Shown here piece after piece: positions 52,368 through 63,848 of a stretch of DNA of 64,000 nt (positions are counted from its first letter, which is position 1; each line of letters opens with the position of its first letter). A program made the position numbers and the translations under genes. The stretch comes from Oikopleura dioica. Its lineage: Eukaryota > Chordata > Appendicularia > Copelata > Oikopleuridae. Where the stretch lies: assembly GCA_907165135.1 (NCBI GenBank), contig OU015569.1, forward strand, positions 124,001 to 188,000, read 5' to 3'. The notes beneath the pieces are model-generated. The model was not told the origin of the DNA. It worked only from the letters and a program-made list of their open reading frames with translations, and ran no database searches.

Positions 52368-54695
52368 ACCACAATACGCGTATACAACGAAGGACGCTCT
52401 GTGGCCGTTTCAAAAGGATGCAAGCAACCGCTCGCGTGTTTCAACAATTGGATCCAAAACAGCCGCCCCGCTTTTCCCTTTACGCAGTGTCAGAACATGG
52501 CCGCGTACGGCGTCGCTGGCGATTCTGGCTCCTTCCCAACCTGGAAAAATCCGAACCCGCAGTATCTCAAGAACTCAGCAACGAGTTTTCTCTTTCTTTC
52601 TTTCAATCTCATTTTCTCATTTTTCCTCCATTTTTCAAAACTCGATGAAAAGTGTGCCGCTGCTGCTGTGACAAACCACTGTGCAATCAGCGCTGTCCAT
52701 TTAACAAGGTCGAAGATACCACAACTTCGGCGATGAAGACGACCACTTCAGAGTTGACGACAGAACCGTTCACAACGATCACAACGTATGAAACCCAATT
52801 TTGCATAAAGTGATACTAGTCTTTTTCTTTAGCACAGAAACGACATTCACAGAAACGACGATAGTGACGACTTCAACGCGGACGAAAACGCTTCCGGAAA
52901 CAACTAAGACTACAACAACGACCACAACCATCACAACAACAACAAATACGACTACTTCGACCATGACAACTACCACTACAACCACAACAACAACAACGAC
53001 GACGACGACGACGACTACTACAACTACTACAACAACAACTACTTCTACATCATCTATTTCCACTCCTCCTCCTCCAGTGGAGCGAATCATCTCCCACTGG
53101 GACAAGTGCAGCGCCCGATGCGGCGGGGGCCATCAAATCGGCCATCCCCATCCCTGCCTCGCAAATTACACCACGTCAGAAATCGCCGAGGACTGCAAGA
53201 ATTTGAAGCTGGTCGAAGTGTGCAACGACTTCCCGTGCGAAGAGCGCTGCCAAGACGATTACTTCGACTTGGTCATTTTCGTGCATCAGTCAAAAACGGG
53301 AGACGAAGGCGTGGACAACTTGAAGAACTTCTTTTTCTGGCTGGAGCAGCTTTTGCTCAGCTTTGAAAGCGGCGACGAAATGGGCCCGGACGCGTTTCAA
53401 GTCTCGCTGATCATTTACGGCGCGAGCAGCGAGACGATCATTCCTCTCAATCCAGTCCAAAAAAGCAGAACAGAACTCATCGACTTTTTATGGGACCAGC
53501 TGCGAAAGCGAGGCCCAGACTGGACCGACTACTTCGACGAAGAAGTCACCAGCCAGCACAATTTAACCAGAGCTTTGGATGATCTATCGAACTTGCTGGA
53601 AACAGGAACGGTTACATCTTTTGATCAGTGATTTCGCGCGGGGAAAAAATCCAGCTCACCCAATTTCAATGTTTTGGTATTTTTGGTGTTCAAAAAGAGA
53701 GAGAGAGGGCGATAAAGAAAAGCCTGGCGGTTTGTGGAAAGCTGTGGATGGTTGGTTATCGCGGTTCAAACTCGCGACACTGGGATTGACGCGCTTCCGC
53801 GAAGGGGTTAAAAATCTTGCGAAACCGAAAAAATGATTGAAAATCAAAAAAGTAACTTTCAAAAAAGACCAGTTGCAAGGACGTCGTCAAATCGGAGTGC
53901 CACTGATTGTGGGAATTGTCTCGGACGAGATGGCTTATCCTGCTGGAGAGAGGTATTTACAAATAAAGCTGGGAACTTTGAACCCTAGCCACGTTGCTTT
54001 TTTCAGGGCGGAGCTCAAACGCGTCGGGCTGAGGCTCAAGCAAGCGGGCGCGCGAATGCTTTTTGGCGTCGGAATCAGGCACAGGTCCTCTATCTCATCG
54101 CGGGAAAAGTAGAGCAGCGTCATTAGGGACCTTCTTTCTAAAGCGAGGCGCATAAATGGGAGCTACGTGCAACCCGGAAATCCTGGACGGCTCTGGTTAC
54201 CAGAGACGTTTCCAAGCATCCAGATGATGTGACCCAGAAACATGTTTATATGCTGCAGACTTGGGAGTCACTGGCAAACTTGGGCGGCTCGTGGCACTCG
54301 ATCGCTGAGCGAATCTGCATGGAGGACGAATTCAACGATTTGTGCGACGAAAATGAGTACGTCCACAGCTGCGGCGGCGAGGACAGAATTTGCAACACGA
54401 TAAAGACAGGGTAACTTAACTCAACCCGGCTTCTAATCTACTAGAGTAACTCTAGCTGACAGTGAAATTTAGGATCGAATGCTCCTGCTTGGAACATGAA
54501 GATGAAATTTTCGAGCTTCAAAGCGGCGGTTTTTTTGCGATCCCCAGCGCCTGTCGAAATCACAGTGACATTGATGAGATTCCTTTTGGCTTGGAAAATT
54601 CTGTTCCGCTGCGGCTTAAATCCGCCAGCGACGGGAGAAGACGACGCAAGAGGAACAAGAAAAATAGAAAACGAAAAACTCGGCGATTAAACTAA
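52368..54695 (+). CDS. Extracellular LU-mucin-TSP1-vWA protein (5' exon missing)
   Basis: Exons 52368-52584, 52653-52785, 52833-53605, 53868-53952, 54007-54084, 54204-54410 and 54473-54695, all in phase. One intron (53606-53867) requires GA-AG. Order: a Ly6/uPAR-type three-finger domain (GCKQPLACFNNWIQNS, then VCRCCCDKPLCNQRC), a threonine-rich mucin stretch of about 70 residues, a TSP1-like module (SHWDKCSARCGGGHQIG, NDFPCEERC), and a von Willebrand A domain (YFDLVIFVHQSKTGDE, FQVSLIIYGASSE, QIGVPLIVGIVSDEM, GARMLFGVGI). A Cys-rich and very basic tail (KRNKKNRKRKTRRLN) ends it. The MIDAS DxSxS is not intact (FVHQSKT), so metal-dependent binding is doubtful. Secreted or surface adhesion role is inferred. 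AATAAA near 54783. Confidence 0.8.
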
Positions 54696-54942
54696 TTATT
54701 TAATGAATTGACGAAGCTAATCAGAATTTCATCAGTTGGTACGCGCACTGACCAAAGATACACCTTTCTGATTCGCGATGAAATAAATTATCGAGAAAGT
54801 ATATTTATTCGGGTTTTTTTGGATTTTATTGAAGAAATTTGAAAAAAAGAAAAATTGAAAAATCGTCGTTGGAAAATTTTGATGAAATAGAATTGGAGGC
54901 ATGCAAGAAGAACTAAGAGAGGATTGAGAGGAGAAGAGAGTG

Positions 54943-56333
54943 TCAGTTAAAAACCTTGATAATTTTGTCGTCAGTAAACATGGCCCGGCAGGTGGGGCAA
55001 TTCTTGGGCGAAAGAGAGGAGATGCAGCGGAGACAGGCCATGTGCCCACAGGTTGCGAGAACAGCCGCGCGGTTCTCGTTGCCGAAGGTCTCAAAGCAGC
55101 AAGAGCAGGTCGCGGAAATCGACGCGTCTGTAAGAAATATCATGACTTTTATGAAAATTTGCAAAATTGAAAAGTTGTGAAATTGCTTGTTGAAATACCG
55201 TTGTTGCTGTTTTCTTCTTTCAACGCATCATTCGCGCAAAATCGCATTCGTTTCTGTGCTTTTTTTCGCAATTCTTTTTTGGTAGTGAGCTTTTTTTGAA
55301 TTGATACTGTTTCTTTTCTAGCGGAAAAAAGAGCCCTTTTCGCTTCAGTCAGGGCTTTTTCAGCTTTCTTGACTTTTTTCTCGGCATTTTCAGCTTCACA
55401 TTTCGCGGCATCTTCTTCTTTCACTGTTTCTTCGTAGATTTTCTGGACAATCGAGAAACGTTCGTATTTTGCTAGCGGCTTGGTCCAGGTAGCAGCTCTC
55501 TCGCAACAGGATCCAAGGAAGTATTCATCACTGGAGAGATTCTCTGCGCGACAACTGGTGACAGCAGGGCATTTGAATTTCGGGCGAGAATCTTGGAGCG
55601 ATGTACCGTTAGTTGTGGTTTGTTGAGATCCTTTTAAGAGTTGCAAATTTATTGAAAAAAATCGATTTGAGCTGGCTAAGTCTATCCAGGCTATCCGTAG
55701 GCTTACCGGACTGAAATTCGGCCAATTTTTCTAGGGTAGTCGGGGTCCTATGGCACATATTTGGAATTCTCAAAAGCTGTGCTTTCATTTGAGCCCAAAA
55801 TCAAGGGGTCTGGGTCATGCCTGAAAGCCAAATTTTGGGACCGGAAGTTCCCAAATAGGCACTAGAACTCTTCGATCGATATTTTCGATGGGTTTGGGAT
55901 CTCAAGAGCAATGGAAAATAGATGAAAAGAAAGTGTAGACTCTGAGCTTTCTTTAGAACCATTAAAATCTTGCTCTAGATATCCCAAACCCATCGTAAAA
56001 ACCGGTAGAAGAGTTCTTGTCCCGAATTGGGAACTTCCGGTCCCATAATTTGCCTTCCGGGCATGACCCAAACCCCTTGATATGGTGCCCAAATGAAAGC
56101 CCAGCTTCTGGGCTTTCTAACACTGTATCATATGACCCCCCAACTAAGCTAGAAATATGGGCCGAAATTTAGTCCGGTAAGCCTAGCTATCCGCAAATTT
56201 ACAACTCTGTAACTTGGGTCGCTGCAGTTGAGCTACCTTGAGATCCACCAAACTCGGTTACTGTCGCACCTGTATAAGTATCCTCGCAAGGATCTAGTTC
56301 TACACTTGACCATTGAGAACGTCGTACTATCAT
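54943..56333 (-). CDS. RING-finger protein with coiled coil (probable E3 ubiquitin ligase)
   Basis: Three exons, 56333-56237, 55630-55199 and 55127-54943, in perfect phase, 237 residues. Start MIVRRSQWSSVELDPCEDTY. The middle holds a lysine/glutamate coiled coil (EDAAKCEAENAEKKVKKAEK, ALTEAKRALFSARKE). The C-terminal RING is complete: CSCCFETFGNENRAAVLATC, GHMACLRCISSLS, CPTCRAMF, matching C3HC4 spacing, and it ends KIIKVFN. It should bind an E2 and promote ubiquitination; targets unknown. Intron 1 contains a 500-bp foldback element (55686-56192). Confidence 0.85.
55686..56192. repeat. Foldback element in RING gene intron 1
   Basis: Arms GGCTTACCGGACTGAAATTC...GGACCGGAAGTTCCCAA and the mirror TTGGGAACTTCCGGTCCC...TTTAGTCCGGTAAGCC meet around CGATGGGTTTGGGAT. 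The segment AGCCCAGCTTCTGGGCTTTC also occurs in the 15.5-17.5 kb foldback, so the two belong to one family. Confidence 0.85.
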
Positions 56334-56884
56334 ATAATATTATATGACTATTGAATAAAATAATTGTATCCCTACATTGAAAAAATCCTCTTCCGTTATC
56401 ACGAGCTTCCATTACAGTATCAAACGGCTCAGCAAAAGAAAATTACCAAAAAACTCAATTCAAATAAAAAAATCTCCAAAATTGAAGCTTGAGCGAATAA
56501 TTCCGGCTTTCGCGATGAATTAAAAAAGGGAAACTTGAAATATCTTTAAAACTCGTTCATTTCGATGATAGATCAGACCTTTTCTGACCTTTTTCTTGTC
56601 GAACTTCAAAATAGAATAAAGAATAAAAACGAAGTATTCGGAACATGTAAAAACGCGCGCGTTTCTGAATGTCTGAATTTCTGAAATGCTATTTTTGCGG
56701 CGACAACGCATCATCATTCGCACATTTCTAAATATACCAACAAAGAAGACTCAACCCATAATTATGCGCACGTCCTAATAGAACTGTTTATTTCAAGACG
56801 CAAAAGTGCCACTTTCTGGTCGATTCAAAATTCCTCCGGTTTTTTACGTTTCTTTTTTCATTTTTTGATGGATTTTCTGGCTGG

Positions 56885-57092
56885 GCCTGGGAAAAAGGGC
56901 TTGATTGAAAAGCCGCGCAGCGGCTTTTTAAATAAAGCCGCGAAGCGGCTTTGCTAGAATAATAATTTACGTTTAAAATAAATGAAATGGTAATTCTGGC
57001 GAAGCCGCTTTGCGGCTTCGTTTTTAAAAGCCGCTGCGCGGCTTTTCATTTCAAGCTCTTTTTAAATCCCTGACTCAGGTTTTTGACACGCT
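56885..57092. mobile_element. hAT-type MITE with double GCCGC hairpins
   Basis: AAAGCCGCGCAGCGGCTTTT and AAAGCCGCTGCGCGGCTTTT flank the centre; right arm CCCTGACTCAGGTTTTTGAC; left terminus degraded. Confidence 0.65.
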
Positions 57093-57093
57093 T

Positions 57094-57300
57094 TTAACTG
57101 GAAAAGTATTGAAGCAAGAACTCCGCTCTCGCTCGAAAAAACAAGCAGTTCCGGGAGCAGCAGTTGATAATAATTTGCGTCCACGTCAGATTGCGCCGCG
57201 CGTGTGTATCAATTGGGCGCGTAGAACGTAAAATTTTTCGCAATTTCGTTTGCGGTGGCTCGTCCACGAAAACACATTCCGGCGCAGACAAAGAGCTCAT
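57094..57300 (-). CDS. Possible small gene, unrecognised
   Basis: 68 codons from ATG 57300: MSSLSAPECVFVDEPPQTKL, then RPIDTHARRNLTWTQIIINC. The start is protein-like; the end runs towards the MITE. No splice or family support. Confidence 0.3.
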   Translation of the reverse strand: MSSLSAPECVFVDEPPQTKLRKILRSTRPIDTHARRNLTWTQIIINCCSRNCLFFRARAEFLLQYFSS

Positions 57301-57389
57301 TTTCGCTGAGCACGGAGCACTGTCCGTAATTGCCGCCTTCGATAAGCAGCCTATCTAAAGCCGTCCTTTTCTCTTCGAGTTAACGTTGT

Positions 57390-57634
57390 GACACCCTTAT
57401 TTTTTCCATCAAAGAAAGTTCAAACCTTTATTTAGTTCATTTCAAGACCGAAATTTCATATTTTGAATAAAATTTTCACAAAAATTTTCAAATAAAATTG
57501 CATAATTTCGCAAAATTAAGAATTTTTCACGGAAATTTTGGTCCAAATTTGGTCAAAAATCGAAATTTTTGGCCTCCAAACAGACTAAATAAGGGTTTGA
57601 TCATTCTTTTGGCGAAATAAAATAAGGGTATCAC
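57390..57634. mobile_element. GTGATACCC-family MITE
   Basis: Ends TGTGACACCCTTATTTTTTC and AATAAAATAAGGGTATCAC are inverted, with inner AGTTCAAACCTTTATTTAGT / ACTAAATAAGGGTTTGA. About 245 bp, no coding frame. Confidence 0.8.
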
Positions 57635-58139
57635 AATGCTAAATCCCCGAGAAAAGTGGTGAAGAAAACCTGGTTAATGACATCCACCCCTTAAAAGTAA
57701 AGAACTGGGCTCACGTGCTCGCTGCCTCTGAGAAATATCAATGTGGGAAGAATGCGGCCAAGTAGATGGGTCAGATGCGGGTTGGCCGGGTTGGCGGAAT
57801 GGGAAGAGGAAGCAACAACAAGCGGCAAGAAGCCTAAATTGAGTTAGAAAAAGAAGCTAAACGAAAAAGAGAGCTGCGACCAAATTGTTTTGAAAAATCC
57901 CTTTTCGCCGCCGAGAGTCAAAAACGCGTTCTTTTTTAATTTTGAACGGAAGCCAGCTCAGAGAGAAAATAATTAAATGTTTACCCTCCGAAACAGGTGC
58001 AGTATAAATAATATAAATAACGCGCTGCCAACAAGCGCGGATTAAAATTAGAAGTTGAAAAAGAAACCCAGTCTCACGCTTTTTAATTAGCTTCAATGAT
58101 ATCAATAAATTTGGGTTAAAATTAGGGTTGAAATCAGAC

Positions 58140-58770
58140 CTGTGTCAGGCTCTAAGAGCCTACCGGCTTTTGGGTACCGATCCAAGATTAACTGGGGATT
58201 GTGCTCAATTTTATCAAAGTTTCCATCTCTGCTCGAGCTATGAAAATCAAAAAATAAACTCAGTTATGGTTTCTTCGAAAAAACTCTAAAAAGAAATTTT
58301 TACAAATGATTTTACATTTAAAATTTTGATGTCTAAAGTCAAAAACCTGCGTCAGGCTCCTAAAAACTTTAATTTAAAGCCGCGTAGCGGCTTTTTAAAC
58401 GAAGCCGCAAAGCGGCTTAGCCAAAAGTTTGAAGTAGATTGAAATGGTAATAATTGCGGCTTTCATAAAAAAGCCGCGACCTCAAGATTTCAGTCTATTT
58501 ATTACTTCAAACTTTTGGCGAAGCCGCTTTTATTCAAGCTCTTTTCGAGCCTGACTCAGGCTTTTTGATTCCAGATTCCAAAAAAATGAATGTAGATTGT
58601 AAATTTTTGAAGATATTTATTTAGGGAGTTTTTTTGAAGAAACCATAATTGAGTTTATTTTTTGATTTTCATAGCTCGAGCAGAGATGGAAACTCTGATA
58701 AAATTGAGCAATAACTATATCAACCGGTCCCTCATGGACAACTGGTACTTTGGACTGATATTTTCTTTCA
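58140..58770. repeat. Foldback with MITE core
   Basis: GTGCTCAATTTTATCAAAGT...GAGCTATGAAAATCAAAAAA (58200-58260) is mirrored by TTTTTTGATTTTCATAGCTC...AAAATTGAGCAATA (58655-58712). Between them are CTGACTCAGG arms and GCCGC hairpins (58370-58560). Confidence 0.75.
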
Positions 58771-58801
58771 TAAAAATCACTTAATTACTGAACGTCTAAC
58801 T

Positions 58802-58984
58802 TTAGAAGCGAGAGTATGGACTCTTTAGCGACTCTGGGCCGCGGTAGTCATCGCCCAATCCACCGCAGAAAGGTAAGCGGAAGAAAGAAGTCAGCTGCTC
58901 CATCCTTATCGCCGCTTGTTTAACGTTGTCCAACTTCGTTCTAAGCGCCGCCATTTCAAGAGTTTCGAGAGGCGCTTTTTTCAC
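58802..58984 (-). CDS. Possible 60-residue protein, unrecognised
   Basis: ATG 58984: MKKAPLETLEMAALRTKLDN, KQAAIRMEQLTSFFRL, GGLGDDYRGPESLKSP then stop. Helical first half and protein-like composition, but no splice or homology support. Confidence 0.35.
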   Translation of the reverse strand: MKKAPLETLEMAALRTKLDNVKQAAIRMEQLTSFFRLPFCGGLGDDYRGPESLKSPYSRF

Positions 58985-59705
58985 TTTTTCTTCTTTTTTA
59001 TTTTTTCTTTCTTATGACGGTGAGTTTACTTTATAAAAATAACTTTTAAAAAACTTTAAAAATTTAAAGTTATTTTCCCATCAAAAATAATTAAATTTTC
59101 CAAGAAAAATGATAAAATGGCACAAAATTTACAAAAACGATTTTTCGAATTAAGGGGTGGACATCAATAAATCATGTTTTTAAAGGGACTTTTTAGTCTT
59201 ATTTAGTAGAGCGATACCCTTATCTTTTGGCTTAAATTGAAGCAGAGCCCTTAATTTTTAGACAAAAAAATTTCGAGAGAAATTTCTAGTGTCTACTCCC
59301 TTAAATTTAAGCTCTTTTTAAATAGCCTAAATGATTATTTTTTCCGATATTTAAAATTTTGGCTCAAAAATTGAACATTCAAAAATAACTCATTTTCCTT
59401 TTGATTTTTGGAATCAAGGAAGAAAATGGGGTCGTAGGGGCGCTTTTTGGGGCAAGCGTGAGGCTGCGGGTTAAGACGTGCGAGGTAGGGTAAATAATTG
59501 GCAGATGATTAGAGTGGAACATTGAGAAAGAGGGACTCGTAAAAATCCCTTTTTGCGTTCTGACGTGGCCGCGGGCCGGGCCAGTCGCTGCGCTCGCCGC
59601 TCAGACCCTTTTCTGTCTTTTGCGAGAAAATCTTCTAGAGAAGGAAAAGCATCTCCTCGCCAAGTTTTGCCAGTCTCGTCCGAACCCCTCCCCGCCAACG
59701 CCGCC

Positions 59706-62700
59706 ATGAGCAAGAAGGCGACCAGCAAAGCGTCCAAAATCGGTTCCAAAGTAGGTTTTATTCCAAATCGCCGGATTTTCCGCCAATTTAGCTCTCCGCT
59801 CTTGTTTTTTAGCGCTAAAATCGGAGCTAGAAATCGGTCGTTTTTAAATTAGCAACTTTTTCAACTTTTAAAACTGAAAGCGAAAATTTTAAATGGAAAA
59901 AGATGCCCGATTTGATCATCGTCAAGTATTTTGTCAGAAAGCGATTTGACCTTGCCGCGCTAGAAAGAGGAAAAAGAGAGAAGCCGGGGAAGGGATTACT
60001 CAAGGTACCCGACATTCCATCCCGGTCACGGATCCGGAGAGATATGACAGGGCGCCCCGCAGGAAGACGCGCCCCTAATCTCCCAATCGCAGAATAATAA
60101 TATTTTTACATGCGCATATCCTCAATTTTCAAATCGTGGGCGACACTTTCTTTTCCAATTTCAGACCTTTCAAATCGGCTATTTTTACAGAATTAAGGGT
60201 CCCCCATTAAAAAGGGAGTCCCAAATAAAATTTATTAAGAAAAATCATCCCTCAACCTTTGACTCAAATTTTTAAGGCTCTCCCTATTGATATTTTCCTC
60301 GGTCCAAAAATATGGAGCGGGTTAACTTTTGGGTTAAAAATTAAAGAAAAATTTCGCTTCTTTAAGCCCAAAAGTTAACTGAATCCGTATTTTTGGGTCG
60401 AAAAATATCAATAGGGAGATCCTTAAGAATTTAAGCATAATGATAATTTTCTCTACCCAAAAAATGGATTGGGTTGATTTTGGGCTAAAAATTGAAGAAA
60501 TTTTGAGTCAAAAATGTCGCCCTTCAGATTTTTAACCCAAAATTTAACCCAAGTCATATATTTTTGGGTCGAGGAAATTATCAATAGGGAGCGCCTCAAA
60601 AGTTAGAGTTTGAGGGATGACTTTTCATTTGTATTTTTAGAGAAGTTCTAGCACGTGTGTAAGCGCAGCCGGCATTTGATCGAGTTAAATAATTCGGCGC
60701 CGACCGGGTGGTTAAATAAAAGCGTCGTGGTTTGTCCCTTGCGGTGGCTTGCCAAATTGCTTGTCAGAATTCGCTATTCCGTAAACAGAGGAATAAAAAC
60801 CCGCGCTGCTGATAACTTATCATCTCGGCAGGCGCTCATGCTGAGACGGAATCGATTAAAACAAGCAGAAAAGCACTCTTGCTTATCGCAACTTCCAAAA
60901 AGACTTGATTTTTATTACTGTAATACTAACTGTTTTGGTTCAGACATCTTATGACAGTGACTCTGGATCTCGCTACTCGCGGGATAACACAGCCGGCTAC
61001 ATTTCGGAAAAGGACCTCGCCGAACTCGCCGAAACACTCAGCCCCGAATTCAGACAAATGCGAAATGAAGAAAAAGAAGAACTCAAGGTAACAATCAAAC
61101 ACCATAAGAAGAGAAAAAACTGAAATATAAAATTAGTTAATTTGTTGGATTAGTTTGTAGAAATGAGTCAATAATATTAGTATTTAAATGATCCATGAAG
61201 TAAGGTTTATTCTATGAAAAAATACTCTCCGAACCCGATTTTATCGAAATCATCAATTTTGTAAAATAAATTGATCGAATTTCTTGACGGCGTATTTCTC
61301 GCTACTGCGATTCAATAACCATAATGAGAGCGCGCAGGGGAAAATAACTGATAAAAACGTTTCACTATGATTTTGAAAAATGATCACCAATATTCATGTT
61401 GTGTCTTGACCGAAAAATTGAGCACATTCAAAATACGATAAAAATTGACAGGGAAATAGATTTCGCTCCTGGCTGAGCTCGATAATCTGCGTAGAAAACC
61501 TGAGTCAGGATCTGAAGAAGTAAATTAAAAGCCGCGAAGCTTTACTGCTTCGTTTAAAAATCCGCTTCGTGGCTTTTCATTTTAGCTCTTTATAACCTGA
61601 CTCAGGTTTTCTACACAAGTTGCCGAGTCCCGGCCCCTCGTGGTTAAATACAGACCATGTTGCGTCACCGGCTCCAGGAATAATGGGGAAAGAACATTGC
61701 TGGTAACTTCCGCCCATGTTAACATGGTTAATCGTTACCGCAGAGGGAGGGTCGTGACTTTTGACATGATTGTGCGGTTTGATTCGCCATTTTTCTTTGC
61801 TTCAGTAACTGCTGCTTTCGGGGCTTTGCCGGCGTAAATCTAAATCTTCAGGATTTGAATAATCGTTTCGCTACTTACATCGAGCGCGTGCGCTACTTGG
61901 AGCAGCAGAACAAGCTGCTCGACGCGCAACTGCGCCAGATCACCGTCAAGTACGACTCCAACTTGCCGGAAATCTACGTCAACGAGCTCAGACGACTTAG
62001 ACAGATTACGGAAACGCTCAACAACGACAAAAGCTTATTGGAAGCGGAGCTAGAACGACTCAGATCTGATGTACTCGATCTCAGACAAGAGTAAGTTTTT
62101 ACCCACTTGATACCCTTAAGAATTCATCGAAAACCTATCTTCAAGGTTAAAATATCCAATTTTATGATAGTGATACCCTTATTTTATTTCGCCAAAGAAA
62201 GTCGACTCTTTTAGCTTTCAAATAGGTAAATAAGGGTATCACTCTACTATTTTTTGCAGTAAATTTTTCTTAAATTTAGTACAAAAATAGAAGAGTGATA
62301 CCCTTATTTTGTTTAACTATTTGAAAGCTAATAGAGTAAACTTTCTTTTGGCGAAATAAAATAAGGGTATCACTCTAGTATTAAAAATTATAGTATTATA
62401 AATTTCGCTTGAATTATGAGATTATTCATCCCTACTCCTTTAGCAAAATCCTCTAAAACCCTTATTTTTTCAACAAAAATCGATACTTTGAATAATTTCC
62501 ATGGATTTCAAAGGACCAGGAATTTGTACAGCTGTGTCTTGACAGGTTAAATTTGACAAAGTTCAGGATTGATAATGGGCACTGCTGGTTTTAAATAAAA
62601 TGTCACATCACGTGTCCCCTGACAGGACCCGCTTGCGGTGACATTTTGATCAAATTACTTGGAGTCTCAAAGTAGAGGCCAGGGAAACCCCCACACCGGC

Positions 62701-63440
62701 CCAATTTGATTTTTCCTTCTTTCTAAATTCAATTTTCATGAAAAAATTCACATTTCCGGCAAAAAAGAGCATGCTCTTTCGGGGAAGGGGTTATTGGATT
62801 ACTGCTATTATTTATGGAAAAAACGTCTTAAATAATTGGCTCAAGAATGGAATTTGGGGTGGAAGTTTATTGTTCCTGGCTTGCTGGATTAAGGACCTCC
62901 TCAAATTAAGAGAGACCTAGTGTTTCAATGATTATCGGCTTGCGAGCTTTTTGGCTGCCAGACACTAACTTAAGGGGGTAGAACATAGATAACGAGAAGC
63001 GCAATTTATTGTCCGGACGATTTTATCCCAAAGTTAGCAGAATGATACCCTTATTATTTCAAGGATTTTTCTCCACTAAAATGCAGAAAAAACTGTTTAT
63101 CGAGCCTTACCCCCTTAAAATTTCTATAAAAAATTTAAGTTTCGAACTTGCTTTTGTTCAAAAATTAACACACTGACACCCTTAATTTATTTCATCAAAA
63201 TATAGCTTAATCCCTCGCCAAGATCCTTCCTTCTCAAAAACGTCTATTATCGAGCCGTACCCCCTTAAAAATTATCTTTTCAGACACAACTCGGCGGTGG
63301 GCGAGCGGGAAGAACTGGAACGGGAGTTGCGCAATCTGCGGGAAAACGTAGACGAGTGCACCTTAACCCGCGTCGATCTGGAGAGGAAGCTGCTCACCCT
63401 CCGCGAGGAACTAGAATTTGAAAATATGGTGCACCAGGAG
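59706..63440 (+). CDS. Intermediate filament protein, 5' part (3' end beyond the window)
   Basis: Exons 59706-59750, 60944-61087, 61852-62090 and 63284-63440 join in phase. The head (MSKKATSKASKIGSK, SYDSDSGSRYSRDNTAGYIS) is followed by the canonical coil 1A start DLNNRFATYIERVRYLEQQN, KLLDAQLRQI. Coil 1B follows (NDKSLLEAELERLRSDVLDL, ECTLTRVDLERKLLTLREEL, EFENMVHQE). The last visible donor appears to be GC (GAG|GCAAGT). Rod-domain proteins of this kind assemble into cytoplasmic or nuclear filaments. The absence so far of lamin-specific tail prevents a choice, but the long serine-rich head favours a cytoplasmic type. Introns hold MITEs and GTGATACCC elements. ATG context CCGCCATGAGC is good. 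Confidence 0.88.
60232..60630. repeat. Inverted repeat in intermediate-filament intron 1
   Basis: AAAATCATCCCTCAACC...CTCCCTATTGATATTTTCCT is mirrored by AGGAAATTATCAATAGGGAG...GAGTTTGAGGGATGACTTTT. A second inner pair (TTAACTTTTGGGTTAAAAAT and its mirror) makes it a double foldback. Confidence 0.75.
61474..61631. mobile_element. hAT-type MITE in intermediate-filament intron 2
   Basis: GAGCTCGATAATCTGCGTAG and TTTTCTACACAAGTTGCCGAG ends around GCCGC hairpin arms. Confidence 0.75.
62170..62374. mobile_element. GTGATACCC-family MITEs in inverted orientation
   Basis: A 75-bp copy (GTGATACCCTTATTTTATTT...AAATAAGGGTATCAC, 62170-62244) and an inverted, near-identical copy (62292-62374) make a larger palindrome. 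Confidence 0.85.
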
Positions 63441-63848
63441 GCAAGTAACCAAAAGTCGTACGCTTTTCCGTATTCCAAATATTCGCCTTATCGCGCTTTG
63501 TTCTGGAGTAATCGCGCTCTTTAAAAATCCGAAAAGGTGGAAAACAGGGAGGAAGCACTTTGTGCAAAAATTGTGACACAGCGGAAGAGAGCCAGATCTT
63601 ATCGCCGCTCTCAAAGTATAAACCCACTTTCTTCCTCCTTCGCCAAAAATATAGCGCGTTTCTGTTGTCACAAAAGAGCCGCCTAACGTTGGAACATAAT
63701 AATTAACTAATTAATCAAAATTAATTTATATACAACTCTCTGCTTGTTTTTGGGATGACAATATAAGTCGAAAAACGATTTCTAGCGCTTTACGATCAAA
63801 ATTGTCAATCTGAATTAAGGGCTTCACCGTCATAAACTAGATTTTTGA

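Noticed and set aside
52779-53105. 108-codon minus-strand ORF of almost pure valine
   Set aside because: Antisense of the threonine mucin stretch in the LU-TSP1-vWA gene.
53735-53790. tRNA-like T arm (CGCGGTTCAAACTCGCG)
   Set aside because: The T arm pairs well, but no acceptor stem or A box is found; it lies in a vWA-gene intron.
60655-60954. 99-codon plus ORF
   Set aside because: Runs through an intron and into the intermediate filament exon in the wrong frame.
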